The position numbers and the translations under genes were made by a program. A stretch of 64,000 bases of DNA, taken from NCBI GenBank assembly GCA_026874595.1, contig CM049313.1, positions 64,608,159-64,672,158 of the forward strand, given 5' to 3'. This DNA comes from Sipunculus nudus. Its lineage: Eukaryota; Annelida; Sipuncula; Golfingiida; Sipunculidae. Positions 47,346-59,099 of the stretch are shown here, piece after piece. Positions within the stretch are counted from its first letter, which is position 1; every line of letters begins with the position of its first letter. The notes under the pieces were generated by a model. That model did no database searches and was not told where the DNA came from. It saw nothing but the letters and a program-made list of their open reading frames with translations.

Positions 47346-48560
47346 CATCAGTCCTCATGGATTGGACTCCTCCCTTTCCAAACTGTTAGCGTATATATAA
47401 ACAGTATTTGGGTGACCATTTTGGGTCTTTCCAAGCCTCCCCAGGACATATTTTGACAATATTCAATCTGCCATTGACATGCTGCACTCGTCACGATTCG
47501 AATATATGGAAATGTAGGAGTAATATATATTTAAGTTCTCAATCAAGATAGGACGCGTGTTTTCTTCATATACGACACAGCCTCGTCCCTTTTAACTACA
47601 CCGTATCACTAAGAAGCTTCCAGTATACCGGTAATTTAATTGTTTAATTTATCCTGAATATCAGTTGAATGTTTAACCGCACAAATGCAGGTTTTCCGCG
47701 GGTTATGTGAATGACAGCCATGTCGTTCGAGGAGCATTAAATGACGGCGGCCACCATTACTATTTTGTGTGAATAGCTTTGTGTTAAGATTACTGGTTGT
47801 GTATAGCGATATAATTGTGAAAGCATGGACGACCATTGCACTGCAGTTTTTTACATGACTTAGTTACCATGAATCAAAGTACGCTCGAATAAGAATAACC
47901 ATACTAGGCAGCGTTTACAAGTTGGGTATAATTTTAAAGAAGAAGTAAAATACTCTAATATTATATATAAATAAAGCAACTACAATACACGTTACATCGC
48001 CAAATATATGCAGGGAAAAGTGATCAGCGAGTTCGAAGTATTCATAGCATTATTAATCGAATTTCTTTATTGTTTCACCAGTACCTCCACAGATTTTACT
48101 ATTGTCATATTATGGAAATACCTAGTCCAAGTATTCGCCTAGTTATTCCAACATAGCTAGTGCAAGTAATGTTGGTTTGATTTTTAATACTGTTCAGTGG
48201 AACCCCATCCAAAATTTGCAACCAACCCAAAACTACGACCACTTTTCTTTGTGCCGAATATTTCGTAATGTTTATGATAAAGAGCCACCTAGAATTAAAA
48301 ATTCTTGTTACATTTACTTGTTAATGTAGACCCGTATTGTCAACGTAAAAATCAAAGATAAAGGCGTGTCACCTCCGAGCCTGGGAATTTGTCCAGGGCC
48401 CCCCAAGATGGTCGGAATAGTGGGGTTTCTCCGTCTGCTGCTGTATACTACCTCCATTCATATAGTAAAACATGTACCGTGTTTGGAAATAAGAAGAATT
48501 AGATACTTAATTTCAGTTAAATCTGGCTCATTACGTCATACAATGTGTTATCATTTTCTT
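47346..48560. other. Unassigned end of intron 1
   Basis: No repeat or exon recognised before the exon 2 acceptor. Confidence 0.45.
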
Positions 48561-48564
48561 GCAG

Positions 48565-48691
48565 GCTTTCGGTGACGGCTCTCTGGCACAGCACCGGTTA
48601 AGTAGACAGAGCCATGGGACATTCCACTCCGTGGCCTTCTCCTGGGGCCTCGGCATCACCATGGGTATCTATGTGTGTGGAGGAGTGTCAG
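48565..48691 (+). CDS. Aquaglyceroporin exon 2
   Basis: It starts after CTTGCAG in phase 0 and ends CAG|GTAATA after 42 codons plus one base. The peptide has FGDGSLAQ (end of helix 1), LSRQSHGTFHSVAFS, then helix 2 LGITMGIYVCGGVS. In the MIP family this directly precedes the AHLNPAV loop with the first NPA box. That next exon was not found up to 64 kb, so the gene is partial here. The FGDGSxAQ style points to the glycerol-transporting subfamily; the pore residues that would prove it are not in these exons. Confidence 0.9.
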
Positions 48692-48700
48692 GTAATATTT

Positions 48701-48869
48701 ATAGTAGGAGTAGTAGTAGTAATAATAATGATGATGATAATAAAAATAATAATAATAATAATAATAATAACATAATAATAATTATAATATAATAATAATA
48801 ATAATATTAACAATAATAATAATAGTAATAATAATATTTTATAAACATATGTATATATATATATTTATA

Positions 48870-48922
<53 letters not shown>

Positions 48923-48925
48923 GGA
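48701..48925. repeat. (AAT)n and (TA)n microsatellites
   Basis: Just inside intron 2: AGT, AAT/GAT triplets to about 48838, then (TA)n at 48870-48920. Confidence 0.95.
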
Positions 48926-49539
48926 AGTTAAGGATTAACATGCTTGTAAATACATATCTGACTAAAAAAAGTAACGTTTCCGCAAAGGGTGCGGGCTACA
49001 GCAAAGATATAACAATAGACTCAAGGTGGAGCCTCTAATATGGTCCAAATTTATACCCTGCGTTTACGTCACAAGAAAGATCTAGGACACTCTGCACTGT
49101 TCAAAAGTCAGCTTATCGGCTACGGGTCAATCGTACTGTTCGCTTTCTCCTGAGTGACCGCAACAATATACAGAACTATACCTGCATGCTACAGTCTCAA
49201 TACAAATTCGTGTTGTTCACCAACAAACTCATTTGACAGGATATATGTACAAAAGCGAGGGCTTGTCAATATTAACGATATTGACAATATAACCATCATG
49301 CTTGCGTTATGAATTACTTAAACAGAGGTCATATGGGGTAACCGTGGAGAAAAAAGTTCATCAAGAGAATAATATGTTTCTCTGGTTCTACATGTTAACT
49401 ATATGTGAATTAAGCATTTTCTTATTGAATACGTTCAGTTTGTGGAGGTTTTTCTACACAAAGACCCTAAAATAGTAAATTTTAAGTATTTCTCTCTTTC
49501 TTTCATTTTTTGTTAATTTCTTCTTTTATGCACGTGCGT

Positions 49540-49597
49540 CCGCACACACATACACGCACATGCACACGCACGCACACCTACATCCGCACAAATTTAG

Positions 49598-49640
<43 letters not shown>

Positions 49641-49645
49641 TTTTG
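49540..49645. repeat. CACG/CACA and (GA)n tracts
   Basis: CACACG-rich stretch then about 22 GA units at 49596-49638. Confidence 0.9.
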
Positions 49646-49674
49646 ATGTATATGTTATATGGACAAATATTGTT

Positions 49675-50265
49675 TCCCACCAGACAACTGGTGAACCCAT
49701 GACTCCCCACAAGACACCGGATGAACACATTACTCCCTAAAAGACACCGGGTGAACACATTACTCTCCACCAGACATAGGAGAACACATTACTCTCCACC
49801 AGACATAGGTGAACACGTCACTTCCCACCAGACTTAGGTGAACACAGTACTTCCCAACAGACATAGGTGAACACATTACTCACCACCAGATACTGGTGAA
49901 CACGTTTCTTCCCACCAGACATAGGTTAACATTTTACTTCCCACCAGACATGGGTGAACATATAACTCCCCACGAGATAAAACTGAACACATTTCTTCCC
50001 ACCAGACATAGGGGAATATTTTACTTCTCACCAGACATAGGTGAACACTCCCCACCAGATATAGGTGAACACAAATACTTCCCAACAGACATAGGTGAAC
50101 ACATTACTTCCCGTCAGACATAGATGGACACAATACTTCCCAACAGACATAGGTGTACACATTACTTCACGTCAGACAAAGGTAAACACATTTCTTCCCG
50201 TCAGACATAGGTGGACACATTACTTCCCAACACAAATAAGTGAACAAATTGCTTCCTTCCATCCA
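49675..50265. repeat. ~29-bp minisatellite, about 20 copies
   Basis: Units read approximately CCACCAGACATAGGTGAACA then CATTACTTC. Early units have ACACCGGGTGAACACATTA variants. ORFs across it on both strands come from the repeat. Confidence 0.9.
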
Positions 50266-50504
50266 TACCAGAGAAAATGACTGTACATATTTGCACTGAA
50301 TCACCTATATATGGTAGTTTGATGGACGAACCAAAGTCCAGAGGCCATGGTATACTGACGTCCGCCTGGAGGATGTTGAATAAAACATAATGCAAATCAC
50401 ATAAAAAGAACTGCAAAGGGGTCTGCGGATTGCTGGTACTGTCTGTCAGACCGTTTACATCTTTTTCTTTAAAGCAGTTATTACTTCTGTAACTAAGTGC
50501 AAAG

Positions 50505-50655
50505 TGTTGTGTGAAAAAAAATTTATTAAAATATAAGAAAATTATTGCATCAACGAGTACTTTGTTTGCAACAAAGATTGTTTAAATTATCTTGGCAAAC
50601 TTGGAAAGCTTCGTATTTGTTGAATACTTGTAATATTTTCCATATTCATATTTAT
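50505..50655 (+). repeat. Dispersed repeat copy 1
   Basis: Shares AACGAGTA, TTTGCAAC-AAGATTGTTT, TTATCTTGG and AAAGCTTCGTA with 57836-57990 in the same orientation. Confidence 0.65.
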
Positions 50656-51118
50656 GGAAGTATTGGCATAATTAAGGCCTCATTTGCAGAACAAAGATTT
50701 CATTCATTCATATATATATATATACGCACACAAATATACACACACATATATATATATATATATATTATCTGTGGGTGAGTAGCTGATCAAGATTCATCCA
50801 TGTAGATCACGGATGCTAAAGTCCACACAATTTAGGTGATTTATAAAGGAATAGATATATCTTATGTAATCAATCCTCGTGCTTTGAATAATCTATATTA
50901 GGATTTATAGGGCATTGTCACGTCATGTCACCATGCGGAGATCAATACCATTATATAAATACCATTATAAGCTATAAATAGAAACAGTAGTCTATACAAA
51001 CATATTATCTTTAATAATTACGGTTTTCAAATAAGCGCTTCTTGAACTGTTCAGTGGACATGTGCTGGCTATTACATATCAAGGATTGCTACGAGAATAT
51101 CATTGGTAATTTATATCT

Positions 51119-51240
51119 ATGTTTTTACGTGTAACTAAATTTTTCATCCAGGTTCAACAAGCAACCAAGTCAACTGAAGAGAGTCTCGTTAAATGAAAAT
51201 AATAATTTTATAATTTTCGATCTATAAATTTTAGGAATTA
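51119..51240 (-). mobile_element. Remnant of the 3' LTR of the gypsy element
   Basis: Shares ACGTGTAACTAAAT, TTCATCC-GGTTC, GCAACCAA-TCAACT and CTCGTTAAATG with 54995-55080, same orientation. Only the end of the LTR is recognisable. Confidence 0.6.
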
Positions 51241-51290
51241 CAATTAGATTTACTGTGGTCCAATCCTCAGTTGATGGAATATTCTTAGTT

Positions 51291-51641
51291 TCAATTTTTC
51301 ATTATTACATCATTTTGTATGAAATAACCCGATGACACCTTTTCTAATTCCTCGGTTGGTAAAACCAAATCGTACATATGATTAAGATCTGTATCTTTCT
51401 TTTGTTCTTTCAATAAACTATTTCTGTTCCCTAAAGGAAATATCTCATCCGGTGATTTCTGAACTCTTTTCTCATACTGAGAACGAGGAAAGGCAGATTG
51501 GTCATGACAATGACCAGTGACATTCATGAATGTTTGTGCCGTACCGGCTTTAACAATAGTGGAACTCTTGTCAACAGCCGTACTGGCCTTATTATCAGTG
51601 ACACCTTTGGTCATTGTTATATCATTGGCTTTTTTAGCCAT
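51291..51641 (-). pseudogene. Ty3/gypsy polyprotein fragment (pre-integrase region)
   Basis: The 116-codon minus-strand frame ends SLLKEQKKDTDLNHMYDL ... YFIQNDVIMKN. This fits the segment just before the zinc-binding part of gypsy integrases (pattern EQ..D..L......YFI..GVLMRKW). Protease, reverse transcriptase and the integrase core are absent nearby. It lies between the 3' LTR remnant and the satellite, so it is an orphan fragment. An ORF on the + strand over it is a shadow. Confidence 0.65.
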
Positions 51642-51654
51642 TGCATCTGAGCTA

Positions 51655-53580
51655 ACTAAGTCATCTGACTATAGCGATCACCCTTTGTCTGGCGTTAGTC
51701 CGGCCGTCCATTCGCCCGTTAACAGGGCACAGATCGTAACCGTCAGACCTAGAAAATTCTAACTGTACACTCAGGGAGGTCCTAGGCAAGTCTCCTTGGT
51801 AGCCTAAAATTAGGTCATGATGACCTTTATTTTGTTGCTTAAGGGCCGAAAACACGATTTTGAGCACCCAGACAGTCAGACGGGGCACAATTTGTATCCA
51901 TCAGGCCTAGAATCCCCTAACATGACATTCATGGAGGTACAAGGCGAATATCCTTAGAAACCTGAAATTAGGTCACTGTGGCCTATATTCTGCAACCTAT
52001 AGGGAAAAGATGTTATATGAACACTCTGAATGTCAGATGGGCACTAGTTGTATATGTTGGGCCTACAATCTTCCAACACAATATCATAGTAGTTTTAAGG
52101 CAAATCTCCTTGAAAAGCTGAAATTAGGTCATGGTAACCAATATTTTGTGACCGACGGGCCGAAAACATGATTTTTAACACTCAGACAGTTATATAGGGC
52201 ACAATTGTATCGATTAGGCCTAGAATCCTCCACCCTGCCATTCAGGCAGGTCCTAGGCAAATGTCCATGGTAACCTGAAATTAGTTCACTGTGACTATAT
52301 TCTGCTACCTATAGGAAAAAGATGTCATATGAAAAACCTGAATGTCATATCGGGACAAATTGTATCTATCAGGCCTAGAATCTTCTAACACAATACTTGG
52401 ATGTTTTAGGCAAATCTCCCTGAAAACCCGAAAACACGATTTTGAGCACCCGGAAAGTCAGACATGGAACAAACTGTATCTGGTGGGCCTCGAATCTTCT
52501 AATGTCAATTCTGAGATGTCCTTGGCAAATGTCCTTGGAAACCTGAAATTAGGTCACCATAACCTATTTTGCGATTTATAGGAAAAGGTGTCATATAAGC
52601 ACCCAGACAGTCAAACGAGGCACAAATTGTTTCCATTAGGCCTAGAATCTTCTAACGTTACATTCAGGGAGGTCCTAGGCAAATGTCCTTGGAAAACTAA
52701 AATTAGGTCACTGTGACCTATATATTTTGCAGCTTTGAACCGAAAACATGATTGTGTGCACCCAGTCAGCCAGATGTTTTACACATTCTATCCATAAAGC
52801 CTATAACTTTCTAACATAAAATTCAGGAGGTCCTAGGCAAATGCCCTTGGAAAGAAAAAAATTAGGTCATTGGCATGTCACACCACAAATGTCACACCAC
52901 AAATAACAACAGACAAACAGTGGAAACACAGGAGTAACCGAATTGTAATTATTCAGTGGAATATTCTCATTAACTGTTACTTGTTCTTTTGTGAACGATG
53001 TGACGTCACGTAGCGTACGAATATAAAAGTTTCACCTGCCGTATGGGTGCATTTATTATTTGAACTGTCGTGGTGCTCACCAGGCCTGGTTTTGGACATT
53101 ACTTCGTCATTCTTTGAGGATGGACTTTTTTTCTCTGTGAACGGCTCCTACGCAGCCCCAGGGGCCGTAGTCGCACTCATACTCTTTGAGTACCTTTAAT
53201 GTCAGATGGGTACAAATTGTATGCACTATGCCTAGGTCCTTGGCAAATCTCCTTTGGAATTTAACATTAGGTCATAGTGACCAATATTCTGAAAGCTACT
53301 GACCCAAAGCATGATTTTGAACAGCCGGACAGGGCACAAATTGTATCCTTTTGCCCATGATTCATCTAACATGACATTCAGGGAATTCCTTGGCAATATC
53401 CTCGGAAACCTGAAATTGGGTCATGGTGACCTATATTTTGTGAGCTATGGAACAGAAACATGATTTTGAGCACCTAGACAGACAGGGTACAAATTGTATC
53501 CATTTTCCTTGGAACACTCTATTGTGCAATACAGGGGGGTCCTGGGCAGGTCTCCTATGAATCCTGAATTTTTTATTTTC
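51655..53580. repeat. ~155-bp satellite array, about 12 units
   Basis: The marker AAATTAGGTCA recurs at about 51808, 51965, 52121, 52278, 52547, 52700, 52859, 53264 and 53410, spacing 146-159 where adjacent. Units also share GTCAGAYGGGGCACAAATTG, TATC-AT-GGCCTAGAATC, TCCTAGGCAAATGTCCTTGG and GAAAACATGATTTTGAGCAC. An LTR piece interrupts it at 52890-53195. Tandem cores near 155-160 bp are known from Helentron-like elements of bivalves, but I see no terminal motif that proves this. Confidence 0.85.
52890..53195 (+). mobile_element. LTR fragment in opposite orientation
   Basis: Inverted copy of 55225-55526: TGTCACACCAC start, then AACAACAGACAAACAGTGGAAA, CATTAACTGTTACTTGTTC, CACCAGGCCTGGTTTTGGA and CGGCTCCTACGCAGCCCC. 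Only the first ~300 bp of the 532-bp LTR is present and it sits inside the satellite. Confidence 0.8.
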
Positions 53581-54024
53581 TGTCAATATTTTAACGTAGT
53601 AACATTAGCTATAGTCTATTCTCACAGACAATATACAACATTAATAAAATAAATGAGCACCCAGTCAAATTTAGCTGAGCGTCATGGCCCCTGGGCCAAT
53701 TGTTTTCTCATAACCATACCCTTTTCTGGTTCGGGGTGGACTCCCCTTGTTGTCACTGCGATTTACAATTCTTGGTTTAGTAAAGCCCACTTCTCAAGGT
53801 CTGTTAAATGCGTGTTAATGCGTTAAAGCAAATTCATCAGCGAATTTTGCAGCTTGTTGTAACGATGTTACTTTTTTCACATCTAAATATGTCTTTATAT
53901 GATCTCTCTAACACATCTCTTAAATTCTTCAACTCATATCAATTCCTTAAATTTTTTCTTACTTTGAATTCACTTCTTTTTAGTTCAACCATTTTCAAAA
54001 AGCACCTCTTTATTATGTGCAAAT

Positions 54025-54742
54025 TCAACAGAAGTCCGAATTCGAATTCAATTTTCGAAACTTCTGTCTGTTAGCTTCCGGTACTAATTCATACACATGA
54101 AGTACAGCAGATTTCAGATTTTTATAATTTGAACAATCCTCTTTAGACCATGCCGAATATACCTCTTGAGCTTTTCCCTTAAGTACACTCTGTATCAAAT
54201 TAGACCACAACGCAAATGGCCACTCAAGACTTTCGGCTACTTTTTTAAAATGCTTGAAGAAGTTATCTACCTCTTTTAATTAAAAAAACTAATTTTATTA
54301 ACCTGTTAGAGTCTAAAAACTCGACCACTGGCAGATCTTTCTTTTTCTTCCCGAGAGTTTGCTTATTTTAATTTCAATTCTAATTTTTTCATTTCTCTAG
54401 CTTCTCTTAATACCAATTGTCTCAATTTCAACTCCTTAGATTCATTAAATTCCAGTTCTTTCATTTTCCAATGATATTTCATATTCTAATATTTTAGAAT
54501 CAACACCTTTAGGTTCAATTGGATATAAATCCAAAGCAGATGTTTCAAATATATCATTATCCACAAAATAATCCACAATATTTTTTCCTAATTAATTCTG
54601 GTTTTTTTTTCATTGACTTTTTTCCTTCTAATTCTAATTTTCCACAAGTTTCTAATAAATCAGCCTTTTTCATTCGGTCTAAGACCTTAGTGGTAGGATT
54701 CTCTATGAATTTGTCAATTTCATTTTGATAGAAAATATCCAA
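54025..54742 (-). pseudogene. Ty3/gypsy gag remnant
   Basis: Two separate minus-strand frames match the gag of gypsy elements known from molluscs and fish. The N-terminal piece (54557-54742) has DKFIENPTTKVLDRMKKADL. The capsid piece (54025-54210, extending upstream in frame to about 54270) has LIQSVLKGKAQEVYSAWS and LHVYELVPEANRQKFRKL. Between them are a charged Leu-rich stretch and several stop codons, so it is inactive. Confidence 0.8.
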
Positions 54743-54994
54743 GTAACAAATACCGTATAAATATAACTTTACACAGTGGAATATTACTCTCTTATCCCAC
54801 TAAACACATGACATTGACACTATACAACGAGATTTTCGTATTTCCAAAAGTTAAAGTGAACCCGTGCACAGTACACAGTACACAGTACACAGTACAAAAC
54901 AGTTCTGAAATGTCAGATATGACTGACCTGACCCCAATTATTACCCCCCAAAAAAGAGCCATAGAGAAAAGCAAAGAGACGAGCCCCATTAATA

Positions 54995-55526
54995 TGTTAC
55001 GTGTAACTAAATGTTCATCCGGGTTCCACATGCAACCAACTCAACTTAAGATGGACTCGTTAAATGGTAATAATATCTATAATAAACACAAGAATACAAA
55101 AAGTTTGTTAAGGCTTACATAAAAGTCTGTCCAAGCGAGACACCCATATTTATACGAACAGAATACTTAGCTTGAAGTGAAGTAGGTGCGTCTCCAAATC
55201 ATGAAATAAATCACATAGTACCAGAGTATGCGTGCGAGTACGGTCCCTGGGGCTGCGTAGGAGCCGTTCACAGTAATAAAAAGTCCATCCTCAAAGAATG
55301 ACGAAGTAATATCCAAAACCAGGCCTGGTGAGCATCACGACAGTTCAGATAATAATTGCAGCCCATACGGGATCGGGCATGTTATACTTTTATAGTCGTA
55401 CGCGACGTGACGTTGCACCGTTCACAAAAGAACAAGTTACAGTTAATGAGAATATTCCACTTAATAATTACAATTCGGGTTATTCTGTTTTTCCACTGTT
55501 TGTCTGTTGTCATGTGTGGTGTTACG
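54995..55526 (-). mobile_element. 5' LTR of the gypsy element, 532 bp
   Basis: On the minus strand it runs from about GTAACACCACACATGACAAC (first base of the expected TG changed) to ACACGTAACA. A primer-site-like ATGGGGCTCGTC follows four bases later, resembling the tRNA-Pro complement used by some elements. gag follows 250 bp on. A GTACACA run lies in the leader (54866-54895). Confidence 0.75.
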
Positions 55527-56430
55527 CTTCACGGCTCTCCGTTCGATTGCCCTCCCCCCTGAGTTCTTCTAGTATCCTCACGACAGCTGTAGGATCCCCG
55601 CCGTCATCTACGTAGCTACGGTACCACACAACGTTTAAACACTACCTGAACTCGTTATCATTACTGAAAATAATGCAGAGAAGATAGTATACAGTGTACA
55701 ACGCTTAGGCGCTTTAGGTGTCTAATAAAAAACGATCACCGACTTTTCAGGTAGGGAAGGGGAAGGACTTACGCTTCAAAAGCCATTTCATACACCCCCC
55801 CCTCCGATCTCCAATTTTATTGGTAAAAATTTCAGTGCTGTTGAGTATCAGACTTATAAACTTCAGAGGTACTGAAACGCCAGGTTTAAGTTACCCAGAA
55901 AATATATTTCACAGAGGCCTCAGTCCAGGTTTTAGAGAAATTCTACCAAGACTTGTCTTGATGTGAAGGTGGAACCCCTTGTGTCTAAGAGTTATGATTT
56001 ATGTTACAAAAAATGAACAAAAGCCGATGGAGCAACGACATGCATTGGCATGGGTATAATTGATTAAAAGAGGTAGATTATCGCAAAATGTAACTTCAAC
56101 CTATACACACACCATCCATTACTGAACTTTGGAAAACATGTCGACTTTCTTAAATGTGTATAGCTGGCCTTGTTAAGGTTTTGGATGTTTTATATTTAAG
56201 ATAAACCCACGAATCTGTTAAGAATATACTAGAAAATGCCGATCCCATCACACAGAGTAAGTCAGTTTTGTTTATAACGTAGATGCCAGCAAAAATATTC
56301 CGAACACATTAAGAAAAGGCATTTGGCGTGAAGTAAGACAAACAAGAGATTTGCAAGTCGTTTGCAACTATAGTCCGTTTCACCATCTGATGTCCAAATG
56401 TTGTTTGTAAATGCCTTTCATAAAATTTTA
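55527..56430. other. Unassigned sequence
   Basis: No supported gene or repeat. ORFs at 55328-55615 overlap the LTR. Confidence 0.45.
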
Positions 56431-56439
56431 TATTTTTCA

Positions 56440-56890
56440 ATTATTTCCTATAAAACTACATATGGCAGTATTAACCTAATATGGCAATTAAGAATTTTAC
56501 CATTAATCCTCAGTGTATGTTTCACAATTTTTAGTCTCTTCACAATGATCTCACAGATATAATGTGCATGAGTAGCTATCTTTGGTTTAGATTTTTGTTT
56601 TTGAGTGTTTACAAGACATCATCAAATCAGCAGCTGTCAATTGAGGTTGTTTTTGCATTTGAGCAGTCACCTAGACCGCCATAAGTGGGTCTGATATGTT
56701 GTAAAACGCAGACTGATTTCTCAAAAATTCTCTTTCTTAAATAAGATGTAAGAGAAGTATAAATTTACCTTGTTGAAAATAAGGTCCTTTATTCCTCTAT
56801 TCTCCACTAAGTTGTCCCCCTCGAAATGTAACTTATAAACATTTTTCATAGCAAAAAACAGGTGGACATGAGGGGATGAAACGAACTATA
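56440..56890 (-). repeat. Inverted copy of the intron 1 duplicated repeat
   Basis: The reverse complement contains AAATGACG-type blocks, CAATTGACAGCTGCTG, GATGATGTCTTGTAAACAC, CAAAGATAGCTAC and a TTTTTTGCTATGAAAA-like block, matching 36500-36680 and 39430-39740. Confidence 0.6.
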
Positions 56891-57770
56891 CTAACCTTTA
56901 AGCTTTTGCACATGTGCATCTAACCACAGTTTACGTCGTTATCTGTTTCTTGGTATTTGCGCATGTAGCTATTAAAGATAGCTATAATATAGATATAAAT
57001 GCTCACACGCCTGTCACAGAGGCGCTTTAAGTACCTTTTTTCGGCTGGAATGATCCACATTTCTTTAATAGATTAAGCCATTAATTATATTAATTCTACA
57101 GATAAAAGGTAGGTAAATATCTGACCTTAAGTATGATTGAATTGCCTTGGTGGAGGTTTGCGGTCTATTGGATACCATCGTTGGTTTGTTATCATCATTG
57201 TTTTTCCCCCGTGGTGCTTTCCTTTGCACACCAATCCCTTAAATCAATCAATCTTTGAAGATAACAATGAGATATGTGCACTTAAGAGCACTACACTGTC
57301 AGTGCTGTGTCGCATGAATGGACGATCACTTACTGCCGCGTGTTTACAAGTCAGTCAAAACATGTCATTCACGAACGTGAACAAGATTACATGAACTGTC
57401 GGTCACAAAATGCTTTGTGTTCTACACATTTAGACACCATTTCCGCGATGAATGCTGTGGGGTAGTTATATTATTGGATAATTACTTTTATACCTTTTTT
57501 TACTGAAATGATACTTACTTAAACGCAAACGAAGATTTTCCTAATGTCTACAATTATATGCGAATGCAATTAAATTAATGTATTGGCATTTATGCCCATG
57601 CTTTAATAATACACGCGGTGATCTGGTAAAGGTTCTTGATGATTTGCTTCGATATTATGAAAGAGAACTAAAGGTTAATCCTGTATCGCTTTATTACTTT
57701 CCTGTTTACTAATATTTGTAAGTCGTCCTCGGTTCAAAATGATGTTATATAGGGTCAAGGCTTTAACAAT
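56891..57770. other. Unassigned sequence
   Basis: ORF 57137-57394 shows no recognised domain. Confidence 0.4.
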
Positions 57771-57775
57771 GAGCG

Positions 57776-57990
57776 GATGCAGAATTTGAGAAGGGGGGGG
57801 GGGAAACGGGAGTTTTCCCCTCAGATAACGTGCTGTTTGAAAAAGATTTTATTATTTAAATTGAAGAAAATTTTTGAATTAACGAGTAATTGTTTTGCAA
57901 CCAAGATTGTTTCATTTATCTTGGACTAATTCGCAAAGCTTCGTAATTGTAAAATGCTTGTCAAATATTTTCTATAATCCAAATTATGGG
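57776..57990 (+). repeat. GCGGATGCAGAATTTGAG fragment plus dispersed repeat copy 2
   Basis: Contains a GGATCC-family-like end with poly-G, and a partner of 50505-50655 from 57836. Confidence 0.5.
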
Positions 57991-58900
57991 GGTAAGAAGG
58001 AGGATTTCCCCTCAGATAACGTAGAAACATTTTGAAAATTCAGGCTGCAATGGACCAAACCGGGGTAGTTTAAATGCCTCAAAATTTCTAAATCCGACTT
58101 TGTCTGTCTGTATATTATACGCTTATTGTTCTATTTCTGAAATATTAAAGGTCGCATTAGGGGGGGGGAGGGGCGGCGACGGGCGGGCTGGTGACTTATG
58201 AATTATTTCTGGCCCCGTGATTCAAACAATACTTCATTGAAGATGTAAGGAATGAGAGAAAAACAGGACATAAATCTTCTTTCATCCATTCTTCTTCTCC
58301 TGATGATACATTACGTGCAATTATAAGATGAAACAAATGCGTACATGTGCAGTTTACAAGGTTTGCATGTGAAGCAATAAACCTAAATATATGTAAATAT
58401 TTAATCCTCCAAACAAAAACATATATGCACATTACAGAGCAACACAGAGGATTAGCAACGTCTTTGAAAGGGAATCTGTTTCAATATATCAGAGGTTTTG
58501 TTCGGAAGTTAAATCCCGACAACCCATTTCCTCTGAGTAAACATCTTACGTGAACAAGATGTAATGAAAGTATATCTCGCTCATCATATAATTATCATTC
58601 TCCTGATACTGTAAACAGCATCATCCATCCTTGTCAAATGTCATCATTTTACTGTCTACACGTAAAAGTAATCTGCACTGCGCTATGATATGTAGTCTCA
58701 GTATCCATGCCTGTAGCGTCACAAGGCAAAAGTTACTGATATTATTAACACTAACGGATTACATTATCCGTATGTCAAAAACTGATATTATGAATAATAA
58801 GATAGAATTTACATTATCTGTCTAAAATAAACAAGTATTTCCAATTCATTAATCTTTCTTTGCCCGTACTCAAATACTAAAGGTTTGTCGTACAATCAAG
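57991..58900. other. Unassigned sequence
   Basis: A poly-G rich block at 58160-58190; no gene recognised. Confidence 0.4.
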
Positions 58901-58925
58901 GATACATTATATATGTAGAGTTTTT

Positions 58926-58965
58926 TTGTATGGTGAGATCGCGAAAATCGAACCCTCGCGAAACA
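58926..58965. mobile_element. Single end of the TCGCGA MITE family
   Basis: GTGAGATCGCGAAAAT and CCTCGCGAAACACT match 7895-7930. Confidence 0.6.
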
Positions 58966-59099
58966 CTGGATAAGTGGAAAATAAAAGCCGACCGCAGTGT
59001 CCCCTTGTACCATTTGTTCGGAGTCACTTGGTTGTTTTAGTTGGTGCAAGCCATATACCCATACATTATATATGGTCACGCAATACTTATCTGAAAAGC

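Larger units (their letters stand above)
35017..48564 (+). other. Aquaglyceroporin intron 1, 13.5 kb
   Basis: Bounded by GTGAGT at 35017 and TTTTCTTGCAG at 48564. It is filled with repeats, each listed separately. No other host exon is recognised inside it. Confidence 0.75.

Noticed and set aside
51517-51762. Hydrophobic plus-strand ORF that might be an aquaporin helix
   Set aside because: It is antisense to the gypsy polyprotein fragment and lacks NPA or other MIP motifs.
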